A stretch of DNA of 64,000 bases from CAWCAW01 sp963793645 (GTDB taxonomy: Bacteria; Actinomycetota; Acidimicrobiia; Acidimicrobiales; UBA8190): the NCBI GenBank assembly GCA_963793645.1, contig CAWCAW010000002.1:54617-118616 (forward strand). Reading direction: 5' to 3'. The position numbers and the translations under genes were made by a program. Positions within the stretch are counted from its first letter, which is position 1; every line of letters starts with the position of its first letter. Below the pieces are notes generated by a model. It had not been told where the DNA came from and did no database searches. It saw only the letters and a list, made by a program, of their open reading frames with translations. Positions 51,058-60,347 of the stretch are shown piece after piece.

Positions 51058-52269
51058 TCAGTCCGAAAGAGGCGCTCTCTGAGATCGTCCCCGGCCCACG
51101 ACGTTTCTGCGCACCCGGACTGGAACGGCGATCGGTGCGAGGAGCACGACGCCGAGACCGCTCAGGAGCAAGCCGACCAGACATAGCCATTCCATTGCCC
51201 GGCCCGGGCCCGTAAAGGCAAGCTGTCCCGAAGAGCTCGACACCACGTCCAACATCGTCGAACTGGTTGTCGGACCCGTTTCAGACGTCGACGTAACAGG
51301 GATCACAGTGCTTGTCGTGACTGGAGCCGTGGTGGTGGTGCCGGGAGACGTCGTGGTGGTGGTCGAGCCCGTCGACACAGTGGTCGTGGTCGTTGAAACT
51401 GGAGTGATCGAGGGCCCGATTGTCTGTTCGAAGGTCTGGGCGATGACGTCGGCACCGGCGATCACCGGGTCGTCACCGAACCCCTCCATCTGGCCTGTGA
51501 CACAGGTGATGTCGAGAAGGGTGCAGGCGTTGTTCACAGCCACCGGTACCTGACCCCACGGCGATGACACCAAATCACTCATATCGTTGACGTCGAAGGC
51601 CGTGGCCACATCCGCCACGGGAACGTTTTGGAGCGCATAGACCTGTCCGAGTACCTGGTTGAACAAGCTGAGCTCGGCGACCGAGGATGCCGCGAAGCCC
51701 TGACCAGCTCCCCCCGCCAACCAGTCACCCAGGAACGGATTGAAGTAATTCATACCGTAGATGGGAACACTCGGTCCGGCCGCCTGGCGAAGAGCACCCA
51801 GAATCATCTTCAAGTTGGCCTGCATGGTGGTGAGTCCTGCCAAAATGCAGGACACGTCGATCGCCCCACCGTTGGCACAGTTGACGACGTCATTGCCGCC
51901 GATATCAATGGTGACGAGGGCAACAGAACCCTGGTGAGCTTGCAGAAAGGCGGTCGCTTCGTCCAACTGCGAACGCTGCGGTGCCGGAGCGCACAGCGAA
52001 TTGGCGATCATCGTGCTCGTGGTCTCACTCGAGCACGCCATGTCGACGACTTGGAGACCCGGTAGCGCCGCGTCGTAGTGGGAGGCGATTTGGTACGGGT
52101 AGGAGTCCGGTCCGTTCCACACCGGAACGGAGTCTCCGAGGGCTAGGTAGTAGGGGCCCGATCCCGACGACGTGCTTTGGGCGGACGAATCACGAGCGAC
52201 CGAAAGTGCCGCGAGGGTCACACCGACAAAGACGGCCGCCACACCGATGATGCCAAGGCGCCGGGTCAC
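51058..52269 (-). CDS. Secreted GDSL/SGNH hydrolase with LAxTG wall-sorting signal
   Basis: About 403 residues. A signal peptide (VTRRLGIIGVAAVFVGVTLA) precedes an SGNH hydrolase with the nucleophile in YYLALGDSVPVW and block III in DIGGNDV. A long Thr/Ser linker leads to LAFTG, a hydrophobic helix and an Arg-rich tail, the layout of class E sortase substrates in high-GC actinobacteria. It is probably anchored to peptidoglycan and cleaves acyl or sugar esters outside the cell. GTG 52269 overlaps the preceding stop; GTG 52308 is an alternative start. No sortase gene is in the window. Confidence 0.85.
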   Translation of the reverse strand: MTRRLGIIGVAAVFVGVTLAALSVARDSSAQSTSSGSGPYYLALGDSVPVWNGPDSYPYQIASHYDAALPGLQVVDMACSSETTSTMIANSLCAPAPQRSQLDEATAFLQAHQGSVALVTIDIGGNDVVNCANGGAIDVSCILAGLTTMQANLKMILGALRQAAGPSVPIYGMNYFNPFLGDWLAGGAGQGFAASSVAELSLFNQVLGQVYALQNVPVADVATAFDVNDMSDLVSSPWGQVPVAVNNACTLLDITCVTGQMEGFGDDPVIAGADVIAQTFEQTIGPSITPVSTTTTTVSTGSTTTTTSPGTTTTAPVTTSTVIPVTSTSETGPTTSSTMLDVVSSSSGQLAFTGPGRAMEWLCLVGLLLSGLGVVLLAPIAVPVRVRRNVVGRGRSQRAPLSD

Positions 52270-52712
52270 TGTCCTCGCGTCGCTCGCGCCAGGCAGTGTC
52301 CGGGACACGTCAGGGCAGACGGCCTGACGCAGTCGCCCAGCGTATGACCTCGGCCAAGTTCCAGTGGCGCACTTGCGAGTGCTTGTCGAACTCGGCCTTG
52401 ACCGGCGACGGGAACCCGGAGCTCGCGTCCGCGAGAAAGCTCGTCAACCTGCGCGATCGAGAGCTCCAAGAGGCGAGCCACGTCCCGGGCGCCGCCCAAC
52501 TCCGATGCCCCGGTCGGGGACAACGTAGCGACCTCGGCGCCTTGCCACCGCGGCCGCTCCAAGTCGGCGGGGTCGAAGAACGTCACCGCTCGGGTGGTGG
52601 CGAAGATCCGCGCATCGGGCTCGCTGTAGCCGGCCACGCGGGCCACGCTGAAGTCCTGGGTCCACAGCATCCGCCGGCCGGGGTCACCTCGCCTCTCCTG
52701 ATTCAGCAACAC
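52266..52712 (-). CDS. Hypothetical protein
   Basis: 148 residues, family not recognised. RDVARLLELSIAQVDELSRG could be a small helix-turn-helix (excisionase/MerR-like) and the rest is featureless. Its stop overlaps GTG 52269 of the GDSL hydrolase (GTGA), which favours a real, coupled gene, but such overlaps also arise by chance. Treat as tentative. Confidence 0.35.
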   Translation of the reverse strand: MLLNQERRGDPGRRMLWTQDFSVARVAGYSEPDARIFATTRAVTFFDPADLERPRWQGAEVATLSPTGASELGGARDVARLLELSIAQVDELSRGRELRVPVAGQGRVRQALASAPLELGRGHTLGDCVRPSALTCPGHCLARATRGQ

Positions 52713-52934
52713 TCACCTCCCTCGCACCTCGGGGATTTCGGCATCAACCACTCGCACTCTTCACCGCAGTCATTCGGTGATGCAAACGTTCGTGCCAGCA
52801 TCGAACGTCCTCGAAACTCTGCGCATAGCAGTCCCTACTCGCAGCGTTACTCCTCGCAGACTGCCATCATCGACGACGGCGCACCCTACGTGTCAAGACT
52901 CCCAGACCAACGGTGTCTATCACCACTGCGCGCC

Positions 52935-53273
52935 TTAGCGTCGACGCAGGTCAACGTCGGTACGCCATGCGCCGAATGGTCGAGGGGAATCGACGGGGTC
53001 GACCTTGAACCGGTTGCGCAGGTCACTAAGCGATTCCAAGCCCGACGAATCGCGTGAGGGCATCGGGGCCTCGGAGCTGACCAGCCGGCGGTCGGGACTA
53101 GCCGCTCCGTACCATTCGAGGAGCTCCTCGATGGCGGCCCCGTGATCGGTCAGCGCGCTGCGGCCGAGCAACGAGTGACGCCCTCGGCGCCGCTTTGGCC
53201 ACACCACTCGCCGACCGATGGTGGACGGCGTACGGGGTCGGGATGCGGGTATCTGTCGGGAATTGTCGGTCAC
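52935..53273 (-). CDS. Small basic hypothetical protein
   Basis: 112 residues from GTG 53273, which has a strong GGAGG ribosome site just upstream. The N-terminus is Arg/Lys-rich (GRRVVWPKRRRGRHSLLGRS) and the remainder is hydrophilic with ALTDHGAAIEELLEWYG. No family is recognised and there is no membrane segment. The interval 52713-52934 downstream shows nothing. Confidence 0.45.
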   Translation of the reverse strand: MTDNSRQIPASRPRTPSTIGRRVVWPKRRRGRHSLLGRSALTDHGAAIEELLEWYGAASPDRRLVSSEAPMPSRDSSGLESLSDLRNRFKVDPVDSPRPFGAWRTDVDLRRR

Positions 53274-53352
53274 GTTGCCTCCGTGTTGTGGGAGATCTGC
53301 TCGTAGGTGGCGCGGCGGGGTCCGGCCCTGGGGCGGGGTCATGGCAGCGGGG

Positions 53353-54003
53353 TCATTGGAGTTGGATCAGCCCCATCCGCACGGCCTTCAGCACCGCTTG
53401 GGCGCGGTCGTGGGAATCGAGCTTCTCGTAGATGGACGACAGGTGGTTCTTGACCGTCTTGACGCTGATGTACAGGCTGCTGGCGGCCTCGTTGATGGTC
53501 ACACCGGTCGCCATCAGCCGAAGCACCTCCTCCTCGCGTCGACTCACGAGCTGAGGTACGGGATAGGTAGTCGGCGGGGACGACCACGCATCGCCCCCTG
53601 ACCACGAGGCGGGCACGGCGGCCGAAGCCGAGAGCACCCGCTCACCGGCGAGAACCCGCAGGACCGACTCCACGATTTCTGCCGTGGTGCAGTCCTTGAC
53701 CAGATAGCCACGGGCGCCGGCGGCCAGCGCCGAGGACACCGCCGTCTCGTCCGAGAGCATTGACAGCACCACCACGACGGTGTTGGGCGCCGTGGCGCAG
53801 ATCCGTTTGGTGGCCGCCACGCCCGAGAGCACCGGCAACGACAGGTCGACGAGGGCGACGTCGGGCTTGTGAAGCTCGACTTGCTCCACCGCCTCCTCGC
53901 CGTCGGCCGCCTCCCCCACCACGGCGATGCCGGCGCGGTCAAAGGCCTCGCGCAGCGCTTCGCGCACCATTGTGTGGTCGTCGGCTATGACGATCCGTAC
54001 CAT
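53353..54003 (-). CDS. LuxR/NarL-type response regulator (system 1)
   Basis: 216 residues. A receiver domain (phospho-acceptor Asp in VALVDLSLPVLSG, switch Lys in LVKDCT) is followed by a LuxR-type HTH (SRREEEVLRLMATGVTINEA, then ISVKTVKNHLSSIYEKLDS). It would be phosphorylated by the adjacent histidine kinase, whose stop overlaps this start (TGATG). The protein is strikingly similar to the second regulator at 58.0 kb. It probably controls genes of this pilus region. Confidence 0.9.
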   Translation of the reverse strand: MVRIVIADDHTMVREALREAFDRAGIAVVGEAADGEEAVEQVELHKPDVALVDLSLPVLSGVAATKRICATAPNTVVVVLSMLSDETAVSSALAAGARGYLVKDCTTAEIVESVLRVLAGERVLSASAAVPASWSGGDAWSSPPTTYPVPQLVSRREEEVLRLMATGVTINEAASSLYISVKTVKNHLSSIYEKLDSHDRAQAVLKAVRMGLIQLQ

Positions 54004-55703
54004 CACGACACCGCCTTTCGCATCCTGACGCGGGTTCCTTCTCCGCGTCGCGACGTAATTTCCAACTTGGCCCGCACCGAGTCGGCGCGCTCTTTCATGC
54101 CCAACAGGCCATAGGCGGACACCCGAGCCGGTACCGGGCCGGGCATGCCCACGCCGTTGTCCAAAACCTCGAGCAAGGCGCCGTCTTCCCGGCATCGCCA
54201 CAACACCGAGATCTTCGACGCTCGGGCGTGGCGTTCGGCGTTGGTCACCGCTTCACGCGCCACGCGCGAGAACTCTCGCTCGACTGAGAGCGGAAGCCTG
54301 GTCGAGGAGTCGGTGACCAGGGTGACGGTGACGTTGCTGCGCGCGTTGACGCGGGCCACGAAGGACTCCAACATGGCGTCGACGCCCATGGCATCGGAGA
54401 CGTCGGACCGGAGGTCCACCAAGGCGTCGCGCAATTCCTGAACGAGCTCGCTGAGATCGCCGCGCACGGCTTGCAGGTCGCGCTGCACGGCCCGACCGTG
54501 ATTGAGCTGGATCAAGCGGTCGATCTCGAACCCGAGGTAGACCACGGACTGGCCGACGTGGTCGTGCAGCTCGCGAGCCAGGCGGGAGCGCTCCTCCTCC
54601 ACACCCAGGGTTCGGATCCGATCGAGCCAGCGCGCATTGTCCACCGCCAGCGCCACCGTCTGGGCCAGATCGCCGGCCCGCCGGAGATCCTCAGCAGTGG
54701 CGCTACGGCGAGTCAGAGACTCGACGGCCAGCACACCCAGGAGCTCGTCGCGAGCGCGCAACGGGCAGTACAGGCCCCAGCGTGATTTGTAGCTGAGCCC
54801 AAGCTCGAGATTGTCGTGGGCGACGGGTTCACACTCGTGGCTGGCCAGCGCCAGGGCACCGGGCAGCTCGAAGGGCTTGCCGTGGGGGGCGGGGCGCAAC
54901 CCCTTGGAAGCGACGAGGCGCCAATCGCCGGTGGCCGGGTCTCGGAGCACCACGGCCGAGACGTCGGGTGCCAAGAGTTCGTCGAAGCGGCGCAAAGCCC
55001 ACCGAGCGGCCCCATGGAGATCGAGAGGCGTGGTCTCTCGCACCGTCGCCGAGTGCAAGTCGAGAAGAAGGTCGTTGACGGCGGAGAGGTGCGTGATGCG
55101 GGAGTCGAAGTTGACCTGGGCGCCTTGGGCGTCATCGACGACATAGCGACACAGCCCCCCGGCCACGCCCACCAGCACGAGCTCCATGGCGAACTCCGCG
55201 CTGGTGCTGGCGATGTCGTGATACGAGGTCAAGACCACGCTGGGGACGACCACGGCGAGACCGGCCAGGCCGGCCAGACACAACACGACACGCAGCCCTC
55301 CGGCGAAGCCGGCCACAGCCGTGGCTACTCCGAGACTGACCAGAAACGGCGAACGACCGAAGCCGGTGGACTCGACGACGGCCACACTGACAGCCACTTC
55401 CAACAGAAGCGCCACCGTCGGGCGCGCTCCGGTCCCGCTGAAATCGATGGGGACCACCGTCCGCCACACCGTGTAGGCGAGAAGAAAGCCGCCCGCGACG
55501 TAGGCGCGCGCTCCGTCGTGACCGACGACCACCAAGGCCGTTCCGAGGGCCAGTGCCCCCCAACGCGCCCACAGCAGCGGCCGCTCCAAATGCGTAACGC
55601 CGTCAGGGGAGGCAAGCGGGAGTTGACGCCACCGGGGACGGGCGTCATCGATGCGCGATCTGTAACGAGCCACGTAGCCGGAAAGCGGCACGAGCGATTG
55701 CAC
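54003..55703 (-). CDS. Membrane-bound sensor histidine kinase with GAF domain (system 1)
   Basis: 566 residues. Several N-terminal membrane helices are followed by a coiled stretch, a GAF-like domain (AVVLRDPATGDWRLVASKG onward), the HisKA_3 box LARELHDHVGQSVVYLGFE with the phospho-accepting His, and an ATPase domain (VAREAVTNAERHARAS, LEVLDNGVGM). GTG 55703 is chosen for its GAGGAGA ribosome site; the frame is open to 55826. It is paralogous to the kinase at 58.7-60.3 kb and co-translated with its response regulator. Confidence 0.88.
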   Translation of the reverse strand: MQSLVPLSGYVARYRSRIDDARPRWRQLPLASPDGVTHLERPLLWARWGALALGTALVVVGHDGARAYVAGGFLLAYTVWRTVVPIDFSGTGARPTVALLLEVAVSVAVVESTGFGRSPFLVSLGVATAVAGFAGGLRVVLCLAGLAGLAVVVPSVVLTSYHDIASTSAEFAMELVLVGVAGGLCRYVVDDAQGAQVNFDSRITHLSAVNDLLLDLHSATVRETTPLDLHGAARWALRRFDELLAPDVSAVVLRDPATGDWRLVASKGLRPAPHGKPFELPGALALASHECEPVAHDNLELGLSYKSRWGLYCPLRARDELLGVLAVESLTRRSATAEDLRRAGDLAQTVALAVDNARWLDRIRTLGVEEERSRLARELHDHVGQSVVYLGFEIDRLIQLNHGRAVQRDLQAVRGDLSELVQELRDALVDLRSDVSDAMGVDAMLESFVARVNARSNVTVTLVTDSSTRLPLSVEREFSRVAREAVTNAERHARASKISVLWRCREDGALLEVLDNGVGMPGPVPARVSAYGLLGMKERADSVRAKLEITSRRGEGTRVRMRKAVS

Positions 55704-56132
55704 AGCGGTGTCTCCTCGTATCGCCCAAGAGTTCGTGGCGAGCGTATGCAACACCAGACTCAGATGCAACAAAAACCTCAACGTCATCACGGCCTGACAA
55801 CCCCACGCGCGCACCGCCACACTCACCGCTAGCTAATGACATTGATGAAACTACGCGCATGTCAAATAAAGGCACTCAATGAGTGACGTAGTGGCGACGT
55901 CACGAGCGATTCCGAGTCACGTGACGCTTGTGTGGTGGTGTCGGTCGAAGCGGCGTCGACGCACGCGCCCGGACTCCCGTCGCGACTGACGGTGACTGTC
56001 GATCCGACCCCGGTATGCCCGGCGCGGCGAGAGCGGTACGCGATCATGGGCCGGGCCCGGGCTTGTCGAGGTGTCCGCAGCCGACGACGAGGCCCCCCGG
56101 ACCAGAAGACGGCGGGAGGAGCCGAAGGCGAC
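55704..56132. promoter_or_regulatory. Divergent promoter region with three dyads
   Basis: The space between kinase 1 and the plus-strand membrane protein contains AT-rich promoter-like DNA (about 55,830-55,880) and three close dyads. They are CACTC-AAT-GAGTG (55873-55885), GTGACGT-N7-ACGTCAC (55883-55903) and the perfect palindrome GTCACGTGAC (55916-55925). The shared GTGAC half-site suggests repeated binding of one dimeric regulator, possibly the LuxR-type regulators encoded here. Confidence 0.5.
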
Positions 56133-57602
56133 GTGGCGCTAGACGAGGAAACCCAGGCGGCGCAGCTGGACACCGTGCCCCCGTCGCCTGCGACCCGCCG
56201 GGGGCTCTCGCGCCTCGCTCTCCCCGTAGGCATCGTGGGCGTGGCCGTCGGCTGCATGGTGCTGTGGCGCGACGCACTGCACGCCGGCGTGTTCGACGAC
56301 ACCTTCTGGCATCGGGCCTCTGGGGTGTGGATGCTCCAGCATCACCGGGTCATCACCCGAGACATCTTCTCGTACACCGTCTTGGGGCGATCGTGGCGAT
56401 CACCGGAATGGGGATACGACGTCCTTTTAGCCGAGTCGGTACGGGTCCTCGGCTCCGTCGCCTTCTGGTTGTTGTCGGCCGGTATCGCGTCGGTGGCCGT
56501 GGTGGTGGTGGCCCTGCGGTGCCGGCTCGTCGGCGCCGGATGGATGTGGACCGGGCTGCTGAGCCTCGAGGCGGCGGTGGGCATGTCCCTGTTCTTGGAC
56601 GATCGCCCACAAGTGGTCAGCTACTTGCTGCTGGCCACGCTTCTGCTGCTGTTCACCTTGGCCCGGCGACAGCTGAGATGGCTCTGGTGCGTGCCGGTGC
56701 TGTTCGTCTTATGGGTGAACATGCATGGCAGCTTCCTGCTGGCGTTGGCAGTGGTGGCACTGGAACTGGTGTTGGCCTACTTCCCGGTGCACCTCGGTCG
56801 GGTGTCGGTCCCCCAGCCCTTAGCGAAGAAGCCGATGCTGGCCACTTTCGTGGGGGCGTTGGTAGCCACGTTGGTCAACCCGTTCGGGCCGGCTGTCTAC
56901 CAGGTCGCCTTGGGCGTGACGTTCAACTCCACCATCAGGCAGCTCATCGAGGAGTGGCAGTCGCCGAACTTCCACGATCCCTCCACATTGGCGGTGATCG
57001 TGCTGCCCATCGCCTTTACGGTCGGATTTCTGGCGTTCTCGAAAGCGACATTGCCGGCCGCCGAGTTGGTTCTGGCGGCCTTTTTGTTGGTGATGACGCT
57101 GCAAGCGGTGCGCTTCTTGCCGTACTTCGCCATCGCCTGGTGCGCCCTGGCCGCCAACTGCTCGCCGGTACCGAAGGAACAGCTCCGGCCCAACCTCATC
57201 GTCTGGCCGTTGCTGGCCATCCTCGGTGTGGCGCTGTTGCAGGGCCCGTGGTACCCGGCGGGCAAGCCCGCCCCCAGCGTGCCCGTGCGCGCCGTCAATT
57301 ACCTGAAAGCACATCCGGGTCGGGTGTTCTCGACGTACCTGTGGAACGACTACCTCGACTGGCGAGGCGTACCGGTATTCGTCGACGGCCGCACGGAGCT
57401 GTACACCAACACACCGGTACTCGATCAGTATCTCGCGCTCGACAACTTGACCGCCGAGCCCGATCTCATCCTCACCGAGTACCGGGTGCGCTACGTCCTG
57501 TGGCCACCCGGTTCCCCCCTGTCCATCGACCTGGCCCACGACACGCAGTGGCGTGAGGTGTGGCGGTCAAAGACAGCGGTGATCTTCTCCCACGTGGGAT
57601 AG
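56133..57602 (+). CDS. Multi-span membrane protein, GT-C-like (paralogue 1)
   Basis: 489 residues from GTG 56133; the longer open frame to 55932 has no support. About ten hydrophobic helices form a polytopic core, with FWHRASGVWMLQHHRVITRD in the first outer loop, WVNMHGS, NPFGPAVYQ and EEWQSPNFHDP. A C-terminal soluble region carries TYLWNDYLDWRGVPVFVDGR. The layout resembles GT-C glycosyltransferases but the donor motif is not certain. A paralogue lies at 60.7-62.1 kb. A role in envelope or pilin glycosylation is a hypothesis. Confidence 0.75.
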   Translation: MALDEETQAAQLDTVPPSPATRRGLSRLALPVGIVGVAVGCMVLWRDALHAGVFDDTFWHRASGVWMLQHHRVITRDIFSYTVLGRSWRSPEWGYDVLLAESVRVLGSVAFWLLSAGIASVAVVVVALRCRLVGAGWMWTGLLSLEAAVGMSLFLDDRPQVVSYLLLATLLLLFTLARRQLRWLWCVPVLFVLWVNMHGSFLLALAVVALELVLAYFPVHLGRVSVPQPLAKKPMLATFVGALVATLVNPFGPAVYQVALGVTFNSTIRQLIEEWQSPNFHDPSTLAVIVLPIAFTVGFLAFSKATLPAAELVLAAFLLVMTLQAVRFLPYFAIAWCALAANCSPVPKEQLRPNLIVWPLLAILGVALLQGPWYPAGKPAPSVPVRAVNYLKAHPGRVFSTYLWNDYLDWRGVPVFVDGRTELYTNTPVLDQYLALDNLTAEPDLILTEYRVRYVLWPPGSPLSIDLAHDTQWREVWRSKTAVIFSHVG

Positions 57603-57634
57603 ATCCCGAACCCCCCCATAAACGGGCCTTTGTT

Positions 57635-57660
57635 GCCGGGCACCAAAGCGTGCCCGGCAC
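57635..57660. terminator. Hairpin between convergent genes
   Basis: A perfect 10-base stem TGCCGGGCAC / GTGCCCGGCA with a six-base loop lies 33 bases after the membrane protein stop and before the convergent pilin gene end. It is suited to terminate from both sides, although neither strand has a T run. Confidence 0.65.
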
Positions 57661-57722
57661 GAGGCCCCCCGTCAGTCCTACCGCCGTCGTACGACCATCA
57701 GGCCGCACAAACGGCAGAAGGG

Positions 57723-57926
57723 TTACGGGTTGTTGATGGAGCTACCCACGTTGTTGAGGGTGTTCGAAACCGAACCACCAAGGAAGTGCAGGGCCACGAT
57801 GGCGACCACGGCGATGAGAGCGAGCAGCAGCGCGTACTCAACGAGGGCGGCGCCCATCTCATCCCTGCGGTTCCATGTGTGGCGGATCGGGTCAACCATC
57901 CGCATCACCAAAGAAACGATGTTCAC
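57723..57926 (-). CDS. flp: Flp/Fap-type pilin
   Basis: 67 residues. A short basic leader (RMVDPIRHTWNRRDEMG) precedes the hydrophobic AALVEYALLLALIAVVAIVA helix with Glu at the +5-like position, exactly the Flp prepilin pattern. A prepilin peptidase (TadV) would cut after the Gly, and the Tad machinery assembles it into a thin pilus. GTG 57926 has a strong AGGAGG site. TadB and TadC homologues lie at the right end of the window. Confidence 0.92.
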   Translation of the reverse strand: MNIVSLVMRMVDPIRHTWNRRDEMGAALVEYALLLALIAVVAIVALHFLGGSVSNTLNNVGSSINNP

Positions 57927-57941
57927 GGTAACGTCCTCCTT

Positions 57942-57971
57942 CTAGTACACGAAGAGTCCACTATCCGTCAA
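57942..57971 (-). promoter_or_regulatory. Predicted promoter of the Flp pilin gene
   Basis: On the minus strand TTGACG (57971-57966) and TACTAG (57947-57942) are separated by 18 bases, just upstream of the AGGAGG ribosome site. This would give the pilin its own transcript in addition to any read-through from system 2. Confidence 0.4.
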
Positions 57972-58029
57972 CAGTGCCTGCGTGCGCTATAGGTCCTGAG
58001 GCCCAATCTCAGCGCGCCAGGTTTGGGGC

Positions 58030-58683
58030 TTAATCGAGCTGGATGATCCCCATGCGCATGGCCTTCACGACGGCCTGAGCGCGGTCATGGGAGTCAAGCT
58101 TTTGGTAGATCGAGGACAGGTGGTTCTTGACCGTTTTGACGCTGATGTAGAGCTGGCTGGCCGCCTGCGGGATGGAGACGCCGGTGGCCACCAGACGCAA
58201 CACTTCTTCCTCGCGCTTGCTCACCAAGGCCCGGGCACCATTAGGGGCCAGCGCCCCCACCCGCGACGGCTGGGCGCTCTCGGGCGACGGGAGGCTCAGC
58301 CCGGGGGACAGCACGACCTCTCCCCGCCGCACCCGGTGGACGGCGGCCACGATCTCCGCCGTGGTGCGGTCCTTGACCATGAACCCACTGGCTCCCGCCG
58401 CCAGCGCGGATGACACCGCTGACTCGTCCGAGAGCATCGACAAGATGAGGACCGACGTCTCGGGGTGCGCGGCGCGGATGCGCTTGGTGGCCGCCACCCC
58501 CGACAGCACGGGGAGGGAAAGGTCCATGAGCACGACATCGGGGAGGAGCTCGTCCACTCGGGCCACGGCTTCTTGGCCGTCTCCCGCCTCCCCCACCACC
58601 TCGAGATCAGCGTGTTCACAGGCCCACCGCAGCGCCTCTCGCACCATGGTGTGATCGTCGACGATCAGGACACGGGTATTCAT
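58030..58683 (-). CDS. LuxR/NarL-type response regulator (system 2)
   Basis: 217 residues. Receiver domain with Asp in VVLMDLSLPVLSG and switch Lys in MVKDRT; LuxR HTH in SKREEEVLRLVATGVSIPQA and ISVKTVKNHLSSIYQKLDS. The recognition helix region is nearly the same as in regulator 1, so both may bind related sites. Its start overlaps the kinase 2 stop (ATGA). It lies directly upstream of the Flp pilin on the same strand. Confidence 0.9.
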   Translation of the reverse strand: MNTRVLIVDDHTMVREALRWACEHADLEVVGEAGDGQEAVARVDELLPDVVLMDLSLPVLSGVAATKRIRAAHPETSVLILSMLSDESAVSSALAAGASGFMVKDRTTAEIVAAVHRVRRGEVVLSPGLSLPSPESAQPSRVGALAPNGARALVSKREEEVLRLVATGVSIPQAASQLYISVKTVKNHLSSIYQKLDSHDRAQAVVKAMRMGIIQLD

Positions 58684-60347
58684 GTCATCTCCTTGTGCAT
58701 ACGCACCAGCGTTCCCTGGCCAGGGTCCGACGTGATGTCGAGAGTGGCGCCTACCGATAAGGCCCGTTCCCGCATTCCCCGTACCCCGTAACTCGATTCC
58801 TTCTCCAAAGCGCCGTCCAACCCGATGCCGTCATCGGCGACCTCGAGCACCGTTCCCCGGGAGTCGGAGAACCACGCCACCGCCACATTGGAGGCATCGG
58901 CGTGACGTTCCGCGTTGGTGACGGCTTCGCGGGCCACGTTCCAGAACTCTCGCTCGACGGCCAGCGCCGGGCGACTGCGGACATCAGCATCAAAGGTGGT
59001 GGCAATCCGCTGGCGCCGCTGCACCGTTTGCAGGAATACCGGGAGCAGCTCGGCGACTCCTTGCGAACGTGACACGTCACAGCGCAGATCCACCAAGGCA
59101 CTGCGAAGCTCGCCGGCGAGCTCGCTCATGTCTTCGCGCAATGCCAACAAGTCGCGTTGCACGGCTCGTCCGTGGTTCTGCTCGACCAGTCGATCGAGCT
59201 CGAAACCGAGATAGGCCACTGACTGCCCCACATGGTCGTGAAGCTCGCGGGCCAGGCGGGCTCGCTCCTCTTCGGCGCCCCGGGCATGGATCTCCCCGAG
59301 CCAGTGCGCCTTGTCGGCCGCCTGGGCGGTGGCATGAGCCAGATCGGCCAGGTGGCGCAGCTTGGCGGGGGTGGTGCTCCGCCGGGACCTGGCTTCGACG
59401 GCCATGACGCCGACGACCTCACCTCGAGCTTCGAGCCGGCAATACACCCCCCAGGTGGACCACAGTCCGAGCCCGTCGGTCAGGTTCTCGATCTCCACGG
59501 GATGGCGCGAGCCAATGGCGGCGATCAACGGATTGGGAAGGTCGGTGCCGTGATGCTCTTCCCAGTGCGCCACGCCGCGGCCGGCGGCCACGTGCCACGT
59601 CGTGGTGGACGGATCGATCAAGATCACGGCGGCGGTGTCGGGGGCGAAGATCTGCTCGAGGCGGTCGAGACCCCAGCGGGCGACGGGGTCGATGGTCATG
59701 GCTGGGAACCGGTCATCGGTGGACCGGTGACGGTCTTGGAGAATGTCGTTGGCGGCCGAGAGGTATTCGACGCGCCGCACCAGACCGACCTCGACCTTGC
59801 GGGCGTCGTCGAGCATGTGCCGGCCCACGGCGGCCACCACGGCCACCAGCACGAGGATGGCGGCCACTTCGAGGCTCGGGGTGCCTGACCCACCGACCCC
59901 GGCGGGGAGCACGTCGGGCACCACCACGGCGGCGGCGCCGATCACGGCCAGACCGGGGACCACCGGCCAGCCCCCAGTGAAGGCGGCGATGGCCGTGGCC
60001 ACGCCCAAGCACACTAAATAGGGAGAACTCGCCGACCCGGTGGCTTCCACCACCGCCACCGCCACCGCCACTTCGAGGAGCAAAGCCGCGGCGGCCTCCC
60101 AGCTGCGGCCCGGAAAGTGCAGGGGTCGAAATGTCCGCCACAACGCGTAGACGGTGAGCGCGGCGCCTGACGCGATGTCCGCTGTCCCGCCCAGGTGCTG
60201 GGCGGTGGCGATGACCAGGGCCACCAGCAGGGCACTCCACCGCATGGCGGTAGGAGCGGACTCGAGCCTGGTATCGCCGGGCTGGGCGACGGCCTGAGCC
60301 GTCGATAGCGCGCCTCGTGGCGACGGCGGCGGTTCGGACGTGCTCAC
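58680..60347 (-). CDS. Membrane-bound sensor histidine kinase with GAF domain (system 2)
   Basis: About 555 residues. N-terminal membrane helices (MRWSALLVALVIATAQHLGG onward), a GAF-like domain, the HisKA_3 box LARELHDHVGQSVAYLGFEL and the ATPase motifs VAREAVTNAERHADAS and LEVADDGIGL. It closely resembles kinase 1 along its length. GTG 60347 is used, though its ribosome site is weak; ATG 60245 is possible. Signal unknown; the membrane part suggests envelope sensing. Confidence 0.87.
   Translation of the reverse strand: MSTSEPPPSPRGALSTAQAVAQPGDTRLESAPTAMRWSALLVALVIATAQHLGGTADIASGAALTVYALWRTFRPLHFPGRSWEAAAALLLEVAVAVAVVEATGSASSPYLVCLGVATAIAAFTGGWPVVPGLAVIGAAAVVVPDVLPAGVGGSGTPSLEVAAILVLVAVVAAVGRHMLDDARKVEVGLVRRVEYLSAANDILQDRHRSTDDRFPAMTIDPVARWGLDRLEQIFAPDTAAVILIDPSTTTWHVAAGRGVAHWEEHHGTDLPNPLIAAIGSRHPVEIENLTDGLGLWSTWGVYCRLEARGEVVGVMAVEARSRRSTTPAKLRHLADLAHATAQAADKAHWLGEIHARGAEEERARLARELHDHVGQSVAYLGFELDRLVEQNHGRAVQRDLLALREDMSELAGELRSALVDLRCDVSRSQGVAELLPVFLQTVQRRQRIATTFDADVRSRPALAVEREFWNVAREAVTNAERHADASNVAVAWFSDSRGTVLEVADDGIGLDGALEKESSYGVRGMRERALSVGATLDITSDPGQGTLVRMHKEMT

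Noticed and set aside
50627..51190. 187-residue minus-strand frame beside the GDSL gene
   Set aside because: No domain or start signal, Arg/Ser-rich, and it is antisense to the better-supported zinc-ribbon gene.
55928..57556. 542-residue plus-strand frame over the GT-C-like gene
   Set aside because: Frame-shifted shadow rich in Arg and Gly without membrane helices; the 56133-57602 frame has the hydrophobic pattern and paralogue match.
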